Below, one piece after another: positions 17,035 to 27,718 of a DNA stretch of 64,000 nucleotides. The notes below the pieces were generated by a model that saw nothing but the letters and a program-made list of their open reading frames with translations, was not told the DNA's origin and did no database searches. The stretch is from Ruminococcus sp. (lineage in GTDB: Bacteria; Bacillota; Clostridia; Oscillospirales; Ruminococcaceae). Position numbers and translations under genes: made by a program. Location: contig JAFUAO010000041.1 of the NCBI GenBank assembly GCA_017460665.1, positions 124,001 to 188,000 of the forward strand, in the 5' to 3' direction. Position 1 is the stretch's first letter, and each line of letters starts with the position of its first letter.

Positions 17035-20000
17035 GCCTCCTTTTTATTGATGAAAAACGCTTCGATCTCCGCCTGCTCGCTGTCCATGCCCTTTTCCTCA
17101 AGTGCAAGGACGGTGCTGCGGATCTTTGCGTAGTCGTGGGGTATGATCTTTTTGAATTTGGGGATATATTCATCGAAGCTCTCAAGGATCCTCTTTGCCT
17201 TCTCTGAGCCGGTCGCCTCAGCGTGCTCGGTGATGAGAGCCTTTAGCTCCATGATGTCGGCCTTTTCGCTGACAGTTTCCAGAGAGACCAGAGCCTTGTT
17301 CAGCCTCATGTACAGGTCACGCTCCTCGTCGAGGACGTATGCGATACCGCCGGACATACCGGCAGCGAAATTCTTTCCGGTCCGGCCGAGGACTACTACT
17401 CTTCCGCCGGTCATATACTCACAGCCGTGGTCGCCTACGCCCTCGCAGACAGCCACTGCACCGGAGTTCCTCACGCAGAAGCGCTCGCCGGCGATGCCGC
17501 TGATGAAGGCCTTTCCGGAGGTCGCTCCGTAGAGGGCGACGTTGCCGGCGATGATGTTATCCTCGGCCTTGAAGCCTGAGCTCTTAGGCGGGAACAGCAC
17601 CAGCTTTCCGCCGGAGAGCCCCTTTCCGAAATAGTCGTTGCAGTCTCCTGTCAGCTCGATGGTCAGTCCCTTGGGTATGAATGCGCCGAAGGACTGTCCT
17701 CCGCTGCCCTCACAGTGAACGGTGTAGGTGTCCTCCGGGAGAGCTCCCTCGCCGTGGAGCCTTGTGATCTCGGCCCCGAAAAGGGTCCCGAAGGAGCGGT
17801 CGGTGTTGGAGACCTTCAGTGAAACGGACTTTGCCTCGCCCTTCTTCAGAGCGCTGCCCATTTTCTTCAGGAGAACGCTCCTGTCGGGAGTTTTCTCCAG
17901 CTCGAAATCGTAGATGTCCTCCGGGTCGAAGTGCTGCTTCTGGGTCTGGTCCGTCCCGGCAAGGATCTGCCTTAGATCGATGCCCTCAGCGGCGGCGTTC
18001 TTCTTGGGGAAGAGCAGATCCGTCCTTCCTACCAGCTCATCGACTGTCCTAACGCCCAGCTTAGCCATGTATTCTCTCAGCTCCTGAGCGATGAAGTGCA
18101 TGAAGTTCACCACGTACTCAGGCTTGCCCTTGAAGCGCTTTCTCAGCTCAGGGTCCTGAGTAGCGATACCCATGGGGCAGGTGTCTAGGTTGCACACCCT
18201 CATCATGACGCAGCCCATAGTTACCAGAGGAGCCGTAGCGAAGCCGAATTCCTCGGCTCCCAGCATCGCCGCAACAGCTACATCTCTTCCGGTCATGAGC
18301 TTTCCGTCGGTCTCGATGACCACACGGGAGCGCAGGCCGTTCTTTATAAGGGTCTGATGAGCCTCAGCCAGTCCCAGCTCCCAGGGCAGTCCAGCGTTGT
18401 AGATGGAACTCTTGGGAGCAGCGCCTGTTCCTCCGTCATAGCCGGAGATCAGTATCACCTGTGCGCCGGCCTTCGCAACACCGGCAGCAACGGTCCCCAC
18501 GCCGGCCTCAGAGACCAGCTTCACGGAGATCCTTGCCTTGTCGTTGGCGTTTTTCAGGTCGAAGATCAGCTGCGCCAGGTCCTCGATAGAGTAGATGTCG
18601 TGGTGGGGCGGAGGAGAGATCAGGCCGACTCCTGCGGTGGAGCGGCGGGTCTTGGCGATCCAAGGGTATACCTTCTCCGAGGGCAGATGACCGCCCTCGC
18701 CGGGCTTGGCGCCCTGAGCCATTTTGATCTGGATCTCGTTGGCAGAGACAAGGTACTCACTGGTGACTCCGAACCGTCCCGAGGCCACCTGCTTGATAGC
18801 GGAGCACTTGTCGGAACCCAGTCTTTCGGGAGACTCGCCTCCCTCGCCGGAGTTGGACCTACCGCCGATACTGTTCATCGCCACGGCCATGCACTCGTGA
18901 GCCTCCTGAGAGATCGAGCCGTAGGACATGGCTCCGGTCTTGAACCTGCGGCAGATCGACTCGACGCTCTCCACCTCGTCGATCGGTACGCCTCCGTTCT
19001 CGTCGAACCTCAGCTCCATGAGGCTCCTGAGAGTCATCTCGCTGTCCTCACGGGTGAGACATTCTGTATACTTCTTGAACAGCTCGTAGCTGCCTGTTCC
19101 TGTGGCCTTCTGCAAAAGGTGTATAGTCTCGGGAGAGTACAGGTGCTCGGTCTTGCCGCTGCGTAGCTTGTGGCTGCCGGAGCTTGTGATCCCGTCTCTT
19201 GTTTTCAGTCCCAGGGGATCGAAGGCCGCTGTGTGGAGAGCCTCCGTCCTTCTGCTCAGGTCTGGGAGGCCAATGCCTCCGATACGGCTGACAGTTCCCG
19301 AAAAATACCGGTCTATCAGCTCCTGAGAGATCCCGACCGCCTCAAAGAGCTTGCTGCCCTGATAGGACTGGATCGTGGAGATGCCCATTTTCGATGCGAT
19401 CTTTACGATACCGTGGAGGACTGCGCTGTTGTAGTCGTCCTCAGCAGCGTAGAAGTCCTTGTCCAGCATACCCGTGTCGATCAGGTCACGGATCGTTTCC
19501 TGAGCGAGATAGGGGTTCACGGCGCAGGCTCCGTAGCCGAGGAGCGCCGCAAAGTGGTGGACCTCTCTGGGCTCGGCCGACTCTAAGATCATAGCCACGG
19601 CCGTCCTCTTCTTAGTGGAGACCAGGTGCTGCTGGAGGGCCGCAACTGCCAGCAGCGACGGGATCGGAGCACGGTACTCGTCCGTATCTCTGTCAGAGAG
19701 GATCAGGATATTTGCGCCCTCTCTGTAGGCCTTGTCAGCGTCGTTGAACAGCTTCTCCACCGCACGCTCAAGAGTCGTCCCGATGTAGTAGGTGATCGGG
19801 ATAACGGCAGTTTTCAGGCCCTTGATGTTCATGCTGCGGATCTTGAGCATATCTGTCTCGGTGAGGATCGGGTTCTCGATCTTCAGCACATGGCAGTTCT
19901 CAGGGCGCTCCTCCAGGAGGTTGCCGTCCTTGCCGATGTAGACGCTGGTATCAGTAACGATCTCCTCACGGATAGCGTCGAAGGGCGGGTTGGTGACCTG

Positions 20001-21566
20001 AGCGAAGAGCTGGCGGAAGTAGCTGAACAGGGGAGGCGACTGCTTGTCCAGAGGCGGAAGAGGTATATCGCTGCCCATGGAGGCTATGGGCTCAGCGCCT
20101 TTTTCAGCCATGGGAAGGATACTTGTCCTGATCTCCTCATAGGAATAGCCGAAGGCCTTCTGGAGCTTTTCCAGCTCCTCCTTGGGATAGCTTCGCACGC
20201 CCTTGTTGGGGATGTGCAGGTCATGGAGCCGCACCAGATTTGCGTCCAGCCATTCGCCGTAGGGCTGACGGGATGCGTAGGTGGATTTGAGCTCGTCATC
20301 GTCGATGATCCTGCCCTGCTTCGTGTCAGCAAGGAGCATCTTTCCGGGGCGGAGGCGGTCCTTCTTCACGATCATCTCCGGGGGAACGTCGATACAGCCG
20401 GTCTCGGAGGAGAGGATCAGGAAGCCGTCCTTGGTGATGCAGTAGCGTGAGGGGCGCAGGCCGTTCCTGTCAAGCACGGCGCCCATCATCTCGCCGTCTG
20501 AGAAGAGTATGGAGGCCGGGCCGTCCCAGGGCTCCATCATAGTTGCGTAGTATTGATAAAGGTCGTATTTCGCCTTAGAGATCGTCCTGTCGTTCTTCCA
20601 GGGCTCCGGGATCGTTATCATGACAGCCAGCGGAAGGGGCATACCTGCCATGACCATGAACTCCAGAGCGTTGTCCAGTCTTGCGGAGTCAGAGCCGCTG
20701 ACATTGATCGCCGGGAGGATCTTGCTCATGTCGTTTTTCAGCAGCTCGCAGGACATGGACTCCTCACGGGCCAGCATCTTGTCGGCGTTTCCGGTGATCG
20801 TGTTGATCTCGCCGTTGTGGACGATCAGACGGTTGGGGTGAGCCTTCTCCCAGCTGGGCTGAGTATTTGTGGAAAATCGTGAGTGTACCATCGCTATCGC
20901 AGAGACCATATCCTCGGCCTGGAGGTCGGTGTAGAACCGCCTGAGCTCGTGGACCAGGAACATACCCTTATATACGATAGTGCGGCTGGACAGTGAGCAG
21001 ACGTAGGTGGAGCCTGCGGACTGCTCGAATTCTCTTCTTGCGATGTAGAGCTTCCTGTCGAAGTCTGCGCCCCTTGCACAGCCCTCAGGCCTTTTCACGA
21101 AGGCCTGCATGATGCAGGGCTTGCTGTCCAGGGCCTTTTTTCCAAGGATCTCAGGGCAGGTGGGGACCTCCCTCCAGCAGATCAGCTCCATGCCGTTCTT
21201 ATTGATGATGACCTCGAAGAGCTTCTTGGCCTGATCACGCTTCAGAGCCTGAGTGGGGAGGAAGAACATACCCACGCCGAAGTCGCCCTTCTCGCCGAGG
21301 TCCTTGCCCATGAGAGAGAGCTCTCTGCGGAAGAGCTCCGCAGGGATCTGAAGGAGTATGCCTACTCCGTCGCCGGTCTTGCCGTCGGCGTCCTTGCCGG
21401 CACGGTGCTCCAGCTTCTCAACGATAGTCAGGGCGTCCTCAACTACTCTTCTGGAGGGCTCGCCCTTGATGTTCACCACAGCTCCGATACCGCAGTTGTC
21501 ATGCTCGAACTGTGGTCTGTAGAGGCCCTGCTGATGTGAGGGGACCTCATTTCTCAGCTTTTCCAT
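17031..21566 (-). CDS. gltB: Glutamate synthase large subunit
   Basis: This 1511-residue enzyme converts glutamine plus 2-oxoglutarate to two glutamate. After a short propeptide, Cys25 in HDNCGIGAV is the class II glutaminase nucleophile. The central and FMN-binding domains (GGRSNSGEGGE, PGEGGHLP, ISGYDGGTGA) form the synthase site. CNLDTCPMGIATQ belongs to the 3Fe-4S cluster segment. The C-terminal GXGXG beta-helix (KGLSGGKL, GATSGKAF) completes the full-length family architecture. It heads the minus-strand nitrogen operon. Its leader contains a strong intrinsic terminator, so expression probably needs readthrough. Confidence 0.97.
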   Translation of the reverse strand: MEKLRNEVPSHQQGLYRPQFEHDNCGIGAVVNIKGEPSRRVVEDALTIVEKLEHRAGKDADGKTGDGVGILLQIPAELFRRELSLMGKDLGEKGDFGVGMFFLPTQALKRDQAKKLFEVIINKNGMELICWREVPTCPEILGKKALDSKPCIMQAFVKRPEGCARGADFDRKLYIARREFEQSAGSTYVCSLSSRTIVYKGMFLVHELRRFYTDLQAEDMVSAIAMVHSRFSTNTQPSWEKAHPNRLIVHNGEINTITGNADKMLAREESMSCELLKNDMSKILPAINVSGSDSARLDNALEFMVMAGMPLPLAVMITIPEPWKNDRTISKAKYDLYQYYATMMEPWDGPASILFSDGEMMGAVLDRNGLRPSRYCITKDGFLILSSETGCIDVPPEMIVKKDRLRPGKMLLADTKQGRIIDDDELKSTYASRQPYGEWLDANLVRLHDLHIPNKGVRSYPKEELEKLQKAFGYSYEEIRTSILPMAEKGAEPIASMGSDIPLPPLDKQSPPLFSYFRQLFAQVTNPPFDAIREEIVTDTSVYIGKDGNLLEERPENCHVLKIENPILTETDMLKIRSMNIKGLKTAVIPITYYIGTTLERAVEKLFNDADKAYREGANILILSDRDTDEYRAPIPSLLAVAALQQHLVSTKKRTAVAMILESAEPREVHHFAALLGYGACAVNPYLAQETIRDLIDTGMLDKDFYAAEDDYNSAVLHGIVKIASKMGISTIQSYQGSKLFEAVGISQELIDRYFSGTVSRIGGIGLPDLSRRTEALHTAAFDPLGLKTRDGITSSGSHKLRSGKTEHLYSPETIHLLQKATGTGSYELFKKYTECLTREDSEMTLRSLMELRFDENGGVPIDEVESVESICRRFKTGAMSYGSISQEAHECMAVAMNSIGGRSNSGEGGESPERLGSDKCSAIKQVASGRFGVTSEYLVSANEIQIKMAQGAKPGEGGHLPSEKVYPWIAKTRRSTAGVGLISPPPHHDIYSIEDLAQLIFDLKNANDKARISVKLVSEAGVGTVAAGVAKAGAQVILISGYDGGTGAAPKSSIYNAGLPWELGLAEAHQTLIKNGLRSRVVIETDGKLMTGRDVAVAAMLGAEEFGFATAPLVTMGCVMMRVCNLDTCPMGIATQDPELRKRFKGKPEYVVNFMHFIAQELREYMAKLGVRTVDELVGRTDLLFPKKNAAAEGIDLRQILAGTDQTQKQHFDPEDIYDFELEKTPDRSVLLKKMGSALKKGEAKSVSLKVSNTDRSFGTLFGAEITRLHGEGALPEDTYTVHCEGSGGQSFGAFIPKGLTIELTGDCNDYFGKGLSGGKLVLFPPKSSGFKAEDNIIAGNVALYGATSGKAFISGIAGERFCVRNSGAVAVCEGVGDHGCEYMTGGRVVVLGRTGKNFAAGMSGGIAYVLDEERDLYMRLNKALVSLETVSEKADIMELKALITEHAEATGSEKAKRILESFDEYIPKFKKIIPHDYAKIRSTVLALEEKGMDSEQAEIEAFFINKKEA

Positions 21567-21618
21567 ATAGTAACATTCCTTTCAATACCTGCTCGCCATT
21601 GAACAGGCATGATAAAAC

Positions 21619-21659
21619 AAAAAAGGCGTCCCGACAGACAGCTAGTCCGTCGAAACGTC
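21619..21659 (-). terminator. Attenuator-type terminator in the gltB leader
   Basis: Reading the minus strand, GACGTTTCGACGGAC pairs with GTCTGTCGGGACGCC (G-U wobbles, one weak position) around a five-base loop, followed by six T. It lies about 10 bases after the predicted start of the gltB transcript and about 55 bases before the gltB start codon. No other minus-strand gene exists that it could terminate. A second smaller hairpin (ATGCCTG with CAGGTAT) lies between it and the Shine-Dalgarno. Confidence 0.8.
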
Positions 21660-21675
21660 TTTGTTCCTAAAGAAT

Positions 21676-21704
21676 ATATTAGCACGCTGAAGCGGAAATG
21701 TCAA
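21676..21704 (-). promoter_or_regulatory. Promoter of the gltB-gltD-glnA-ANTAR-purF-asnB operon
   Basis: On the minus strand, TTGACA (21704-21699) and TAATAT (21681-21676) are separated by 17 bases. Transcription should begin near 21668, leaving a leader of about 100 bases that holds the attenuator hairpin. Confidence 0.8.
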
Positions 21705-21794
21705 GGGGGAGGGTCGAATTTGTAGGCGCATACAAACAGTTTTGCGCTTTTGATCACTGAAATTGTACCGATCGCCGAAAATCGATTTTACCCC

Positions 21795-21823
21795 TTGACA
21801 TTTTCGCCGGGGAGGTCTATAAT
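21795..21823 (+). promoter_or_regulatory. Consensus promoter of the Amt-PII gene
   Basis: TTGACA (21795-21800) and TATAAT (21818-21823) are separated by 17 bases, a full consensus. The start would be near 21830, only about 11 bases before the terminator stem. Between this promoter and the gltB promoter (21705-21794) I see an AT-rich stretch with no convincing operator. Confidence 0.9.
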
Positions 21824-21840
21824 GGCATTGTAAACAGCAA

Positions 21841-21876
21841 GGGAGCTGCGGATATGGGTCCGCAGCTCTCTTTTTT
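21841..21876 (+). terminator. Attenuator-type terminator in the Amt-PII leader
   Basis: GGGAGCTGCGGA (21841-21852) pairs along its whole length with TCCGCAGCTCTC (21859-21870), one position as G-U, around the six-base loop TATGGG. Six T follow (21871-21876). It sits immediately downstream of the consensus promoter and about 100 bases before the Amt start codon, so the full transcript must read through it. Confidence 0.9.
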
Positions 21877-21894
21877 GGTTTATAGCGCTAATTC

Positions 21895-21942
21895 CATACA
21901 CAAAGGGGTGTATGAGGTCCTAAGGGCCTCTGCACCCCTTTG
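21895..21942 (+). promoter_or_regulatory. Two mutually exclusive hairpins in the Amt-PII leader
   Basis: CATACAC (21895-21901) pairs with GTGTATG (21908-21914) around the hexaloop AAAGGG. Alternatively CAAAGGGGTG (21901-21910) pairs perfectly with CACCCCTTTG (21933-21942) around an inner GAGG/CCTC stem. The two share bases and cannot coexist. A hexanucleotide loop with A at position 1 and G at position 4 is the feature described for ANTAR-bound RNA hairpins, but the paired partner hairpin here (loop TATGGG) fits only at G4. Confidence 0.55.
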
Positions 21943-21977
21943 ATATCTATGCTGTTACTAAAAAAGGAGGAAAACAT

Positions 21978-23789
21978 ATGGATATTCAGAGTATTATAGA
22001 TCAGGTAACAGCCAGTACGAATGAGACGATATTCGGCGTATGGTTCATGATCGCTGTTGCGCTCGTATTCTTCATGCAGGCGGGCTTCGCAATGGTGGAG
22101 ACAGGCTTCACCCGTGCAAAGAACGCCGGCAACATCATAATGAAAAACCTGATGGACTTCTGTATCGGTACAGTAATGTTCATCTTCATCGGCTTCGGAC
22201 TGCTCCTTGGAGAGGACGCTGCCGGGCTCATCGGAAAGCCGGGGCTGGATATATTCACGGCCTATGACGCCTTCCAGTGGGATCAGTTCGTTTTCAACCT
22301 TGTGTTCTGTGCAACTACTGCTACTATCGTTTCCGGAGCGATGGCCGAGAGGACGAAGTTCCTTTCGTACTGTATCTACTCCGGAGTGATCAGCGCTCTC
22401 ATCTATCCGATCGAGGCACACTGGATCTGGGGCGGCGGCTGGCTGGCTCAGATGGGCTTCCACGATCTTTCGGGCTCCTGCGCTATCCACATGGTAGGCG
22501 GTGTCTGTGCTCTTATCGGCGCAAAGATCGTCGGTCCCCGTATCGGAAAGTTCCACAAGACAAAGGACGGCGAGATCAAGGTCAACGCTATCCCCGGACA
22601 CAACCTGACGATCGGCGCACTGGGCTGCTTCATCCTTTGGTTCGGCTGGTATGGCTTCAACCCTGCCGCAGCCTCCAGCGTAGGACAGCTCGATTCGATC
22701 TTCCTGACGACTACTATAGCTCCTGCCGTTGCAACGGTGACCTGTATGATCTTCACATGGCTGAAGTACGGCAAGCCCGATGTTTCCATGTGTCTGAACG
22801 CATCTCTTGCAGGCCTTGTAGGTATCACGGCCGGCTGTGACGTGCTGGACGCTCTCGGCTCCTTCATCGTAGGTGTAGTTTCCGGACTCCTGGTATGCTT
22901 CGGCGTATGGCTCCTGGACTACAAGCTCCACATCGACGATCCTGTGGGCGCAGTTGCTGTACACATGATGAACGGTATCTGGGGAACTATCGCAGTTGGA
23001 CTTTTCGCAACTAAGACCTCTCCCGGATACGCTATACAGCTCGAGTCCGGCGGGATCAAGGGCGAGGGCCTCTTCTACGGCGGCGGCGTTGAGCAGCTCG
23101 GCATACAGCTCCTTGGCTTCGTTTCAGTCGCTTCCTTCGCAGCAGTAGCTATCACGATCACCTTCCTTATCATTAAGCACACGATCGGTCTGAGAGCCTC
23201 CGAGCAGGAGGAGATCATCGGTCTGGACGTTACAGAGCACGGCCTTATCTCTTCCTATGCTGATTTCGCTCCCTCGATGAGCGACGCATCGGTCTACGGC
23301 TACACAAAGGACGACGCAAAGAGCGTCGAGAAGGCCGAGAAGCCTGCCGTTCCCGCAGTTCCTGTGGAGAAGGCAGTAGAGGTGGAGAGCTACACAGCAC
23401 CTGCTCCCAACGGACAGCCTAAGCTGACCAACATCGTGGTCATTTTCAAGCAGCAGAAGCTCCAGGACTTCATACAGGCTATGGAGGCCATCGACGTCAA
23501 GGGCATCACTGTGACCAACGTGCTGGGCTGCGGTATGCAGAACGGCCAGCGCAACTACTACCGTGGAACTACCGTTGAGATGGATCTTCTGCCCAAGATC
23601 AAGGCTGAGATCGCTGTTTGTGCAGTCCCTGTGGACAGGGTAGTCGCAGCCGCCAGATCTGCTCTTTATACCGGAAACTACGGCGACGGAAAGATGTTCA
23701 TCTACGACATCGAGAACGTCATCAAGATCCGTACCGGCGAGGAGGGCTACAATGCGCTCCACGATTCCGAGGAGTGGGAAAAGTCATAA
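21978..23789 (+). CDS. amt: Ammonium transporter fused to a C-terminal PII signal protein
   Basis: The protein has 603 residues. Residues 1 to about 410 are an Amt/Mep ammonium channel with eleven membrane spans. The pore twin histidines are in CAIHMVGG and AVHMMNGIWG. A Pro/Val/Glu-rich linker (about 430-487) leads to a full PII (GlnB/GlnK) domain. That domain has ITVTNVLGCG, a T-loop with the conserved Tyr (NYYRGTTVEMDLLPK), the ATP-binding B-loop TGNYGDGK and the C-loop IKIRTGEEG. PII normally blocks the channel from the cytoplasm according to 2-oxoglutarate, ATP and ADP. Fusion would make that gate part of the transporter. AAGGAGG precedes the ATG. Its leader carries an attenuator. Confidence 0.95.
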   Translation: MDIQSIIDQVTASTNETIFGVWFMIAVALVFFMQAGFAMVETGFTRAKNAGNIIMKNLMDFCIGTVMFIFIGFGLLLGEDAAGLIGKPGLDIFTAYDAFQWDQFVFNLVFCATTATIVSGAMAERTKFLSYCIYSGVISALIYPIEAHWIWGGGWLAQMGFHDLSGSCAIHMVGGVCALIGAKIVGPRIGKFHKTKDGEIKVNAIPGHNLTIGALGCFILWFGWYGFNPAAASSVGQLDSIFLTTTIAPAVATVTCMIFTWLKYGKPDVSMCLNASLAGLVGITAGCDVLDALGSFIVGVVSGLLVCFGVWLLDYKLHIDDPVGAVAVHMMNGIWGTIAVGLFATKTSPGYAIQLESGGIKGEGLFYGGGVEQLGIQLLGFVSVASFAAVAITITFLIIKHTIGLRASEQEEIIGLDVTEHGLISSYADFAPSMSDASVYGYTKDDAKSVEKAEKPAVPAVPVEKAVEVESYTAPAPNGQPKLTNIVVIFKQQKLQDFIQAMEAIDVKGITVTNVLGCGMQNGQRNYYRGTTVEMDLLPKIKAEIAVCAVPVDRVVAAARSALYTGNYGDGKMFIYDIENVIKIRTGEEGYNALHDSEEWEKS

Positions 23790-23798
23790 GCTATGGAC

Positions 23799-23841
23799 GG
23801 TATCCGCAGAGGACCGCTCCGGCTGACTGCGGATACCTTCT
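23799..23841 (+). promoter_or_regulatory. Leader hairpin between Amt-PII and pyrG
   Basis: GGTATCCGCAG (23799-23809) pairs perfectly with CTGCGGATACC (23827-23837), an eleven-pair stem with a 17-base loop, followed by the weak tract TTCTC. It may be a leaky terminator after the transporter or a pyrG leader element. The poor U-tract argues against efficient termination. Confidence 0.5.
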
Positions 23842-23846
23842 CATAA

Positions 23847-25463
<1,617 letters not shown>

Positions 25464-25464
25464 G

Positions 25465-25503
25465 CGCATCAGCGGAGACGTCAAAGATGCCGTCTTCTGC
25501 TTA
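25465..25503 (+). promoter_or_regulatory. Alternative RNA pairings in the GSIII leader
   Basis: AGCGGAGACG (25472-25481) pairs with CGTCTTCTGCT (25492-25502) with one bulge. Its loop contains GATGC (25487-25491), complementary to GCATC (25467-25471) just 5' of the stem. With no linker bases a classical pseudoknot is strained, so the two pairings are probably alternatives. There is no U-tract. The Shine-Dalgarno of GSIII follows at 25515. Confidence 0.35.
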
Positions 25504-25528
25504 AAATATCACTATGGAGGAAATAAAA

Positions 25529-27616
25529 ATGGAAAAGGTAACAGATTATTTCGGCACTATGGTCTTTGATGACCGCATCATGAAGGCTACTCTTTCTGAG
25601 AAGGTCTACAAGAGCCTGAAGCGCACTATCGACAGGGGTACTCCCCTTGATATATCTGTGGCCAACGCCGTAGCCGCAGCCATGAAGGACTGGGCGATCG
25701 AAAAGGGTGCCACACACTACACACACTGGTTCCAGCCAATGACAGGCGTTACCGCTGAGAAGCACGACAGCTTCATCTCACCTGCTCCCGACGGAAGAGT
25801 CATCATGGAGTTCTCCGGCAAGGAGCTGGTAAAGGGCGAGCCGGACGCCTCCTCGTTCCCCTCAGGAGGCCTCCGAGCCACCTTCGAGGCAAGAGGCTAT
25901 ACAGCCTGGGACCCCACATCCTACGCCTTCATCAAGGACGGCACGCTCTATATCCCCACGGCCTTCTGCTCCTACACCGGCGAGGCTCTGGACAAGAAGG
26001 TGCCTCTCCTGCGCTCAATGGAGGCCCTCAACAGACAGGCTCTGCGTATCCTGAAGCTCTTCGGCAACGACAAGGTAAAGAGCGTCAAGACCTCAGTCGG
26101 CCCCGAGCAGGAGTACTTCCTTGTGGACAGAGAGCTCTGGAAGCAGCGCAAGGACCTGATCATGACGGGACGCACGCTTTTCGGCGCTATGCCTCCCAAG
26201 GGCCAGGAGATGGAGGACCACTACTTCGGTACGATCAAGCCCAGAGTAGCCGAGTATATGGCGGATCTGGACAAGGAGCTGTGGAAGCTGGGGATCCTTG
26301 CAAAGACCAAGCACAACGAGGTCGCTCCTGCACAGCATGAGCTTGCCCCGATCTACGATACTACAAACATCGCTGCCGACCACAACCAGCTCACCATGGA
26401 GGTCATGCAGAAGGTGGCACAGCGCCACGGCCTTGTGTGCCTGCTCCACGAGAAGCCCTTCGCAGGAGTGAATGGTTCCGGCAAGCACAACAACTGGTCT
26501 ATCTCCACGGATCAGGGCGTGAACCTTCTCTCGCCCGGTGAGACTCCCTACGAGAACGCACAGTTCCTGCTGTTCCTGGCCGCTGTCATCAAGGCAGTTG
26601 ACGACTATCAGGATCTGCTGAGGCTCTCTGTTGCAACAGCCGGCAACGATCACCGTCTTGGAGCAAACGAGGCTCCTCCGGCAGTCATCTCCATTTTCCT
26701 TGGGGACGAGCTGACCTCTGTTCTGGAGGCTATCGAGAACGACGCTCCCTACGGCGGCTATGAGAAGGAGAAGATGCAGCTGGGCGTCGATGTCCTGCCG
26801 AAATTCAGCAAGGACACCACCGACCGCAACCGCACCTCGCCCTTTGCATTTACCGGAAACAAGTTCGAGTTCCGTATGCTGGGATCCTCCAACAGCATCT
26901 CCTGTGCAAATATCCACCTGAACGCAGCAGTTGCCGAGGAGCTCAGACAGTTCGCTGACCAGCTCGAGAAGGCCAAGGACTTTGAGTCCGCCCTCCATGA
27001 GCTGATCCGTGACACGATCAAGGCCCACAAGAGGATCATCTTCAACGGCAACGGCTACGACGACGCATGGATCGAAGAGGCCGAGAAGCGTGGCCTTCTG
27101 AACCTTAAGACTACCGCAGACGCAATGCCTAAGATCTGCGATAAGAAGAACGTTGAGATGCTCACCTCTCACGGTATCTTCACCGAGGCCGAGATCTTCT
27201 CACGCCGTGACATAATGCTCGAGAACTACATCAAGACCGTCAACATCGAGGCTCAGACCATGATCGACATGGCCCGGAAGGAGATCATCCCTGCCGTTGC
27301 GAAGTTCGCCGCTGATACAGCTTCTGCGGTCTCTGTGAAGAGCAGTGTTGCGTCAGTTGCCTGCAAGTACGAAAAGAAGCTCATCACCGAGCTGTCCGGC
27401 CTTGTGGACGAAATGGACGAGGCTACTACCGTACTTGAAGAGAAGGTAGCACAGCTCAAGGACATCGAGGTGATCGTTGAGGCTGCTGAGTTCATCCGTG
27501 ACGAGGTACTTCCTGCAATGGAGGCTCTCAGAGCTGCCGCTGACAAGGCCGAGCCCGTGACTTCTGCGGAGTACTGGCCCTTCCCAACTTACGACAAGCT
27601 GCTTTTCGGAGTCTGA
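25529..27616 (+). CDS. glnN: Glutamine synthetase type III
   Basis: The enzyme makes glutamine from glutamate, ammonia and ATP. The ATG at 25529 ([10 protein letters not shown]) is preferred because GGAGG lies eight bases upstream. An in-frame ATG at 25514 would overlap that site. The 695-residue length is typical of the large GSIII family (about 700) of Bacteroides, cyanobacteria and ruminococci, and well above GSI. Family blocks include [11 protein letters not shown] (metal-binding E-x-E), [29 protein letters not shown] and [18 protein letters not shown]. Reading by eye, all the active-site elements I expect are present, in contrast to the GSI-like protein in the divergent operon. A terminator follows. 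Confidence 0.95.
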   Translation: MEKVTDYFGTMVFDDRIMKATLSEKVYKSLKRTIDRGTPLDISVANAVAAAMKDWAIEKGATHYTHWFQPMTGVTAEKHDSFISPAPDGRVIMEFSGKELVKGEPDASSFPSGGLRATFEARGYTAWDPTSYAFIKDGTLYIPTAFCSYTGEALDKKVPLLRSMEALNRQALRILKLFGNDKVKSVKTSVGPEQEYFLVDRELWKQRKDLIMTGRTLFGAMPPKGQEMEDHYFGTIKPRVAEYMADLDKELWKLGILAKTKHNEVAPAQHELAPIYDTTNIAADHNQLTMEVMQKVAQRHGLVCLLHEKPFAGVNGSGKHNNWSISTDQGVNLLSPGETPYENAQFLLFLAAVIKAVDDYQDLLRLSVATAGNDHRLGANEAPPAVISIFLGDELTSVLEAIENDAPYGGYEKEKMQLGVDVLPKFSKDTTDRNRTSPFAFTGNKFEFRMLGSSNSISCANIHLNAAVAEELRQFADQLEKAKDFESALHELIRDTIKAHKRIIFNGNGYDDAWIEEAEKRGLLNLKTTADAMPKICDKKNVEMLTSHGIFTEAEIFSRRDIMLENYIKTVNIEAQTMIDMARKEIIPAVAKFAADTASAVSVKSSVASVACKYEKKLITELSGLVDEMDEATTVLEEKVAQLKDIEVIVEAAEFIRDEVLPAMEALRAAADKAEPVTSAEYWPFPTYDKLLFGV

Positions 27617-27648
27617 AAAGGCTCCGGGGGCTGCTAGTATTTCTCCCC

Positions 27649-27679
27649 GTCCCTCCCGTTTTGGGAGGGATATTTTTTT
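27649..27679 (+). terminator. Intrinsic terminator after GSIII
   Basis: TCCCTCC (27650-27656) pairs with GGGAGGGA around CGTTTT, followed by TATTTTTTT. It ends the Amt-PII / pyrG / GSIII run. Confidence 0.85.
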
Positions 27680-27681
27680 GC

Positions 27682-27713
27682 AAAAAAAGAGAGCGTGCCG
27701 CCTGACACGCTCT
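27682..27713 (-). terminator. Intrinsic terminator after the EAL-domain gene
   Basis: On the minus strand AGAGCGTG pairs with CACGCTCT around an eight-base loop, followed by C and seven T. It lies just downstream of the stop codon at 27719. Confidence 0.85.
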
Positions 27714-27718
27714 TGCTT

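Noticed and set aside
18357-19166. Open frame of 269 codons antisense to gltB
   Set aside because: It mirrors the codon bias of gltB on the other strand, has no ribosome-binding site and gives low-complexity, unfamiliar protein.
21658-21673. Hexaloop hairpin TCTTT-AGGAAC-AAAGA on the gltB side as an ANTAR target
   Set aside because: The predicted transcript start (about 21668) falls within its 5' arm, and the loop lacks G at position 4.
26093-27172. Open frame of 359 codons antisense to the GSIII gene
   Set aside because: Typical shadow of a strongly biased coding strand; no ribosome-binding site and no family features.
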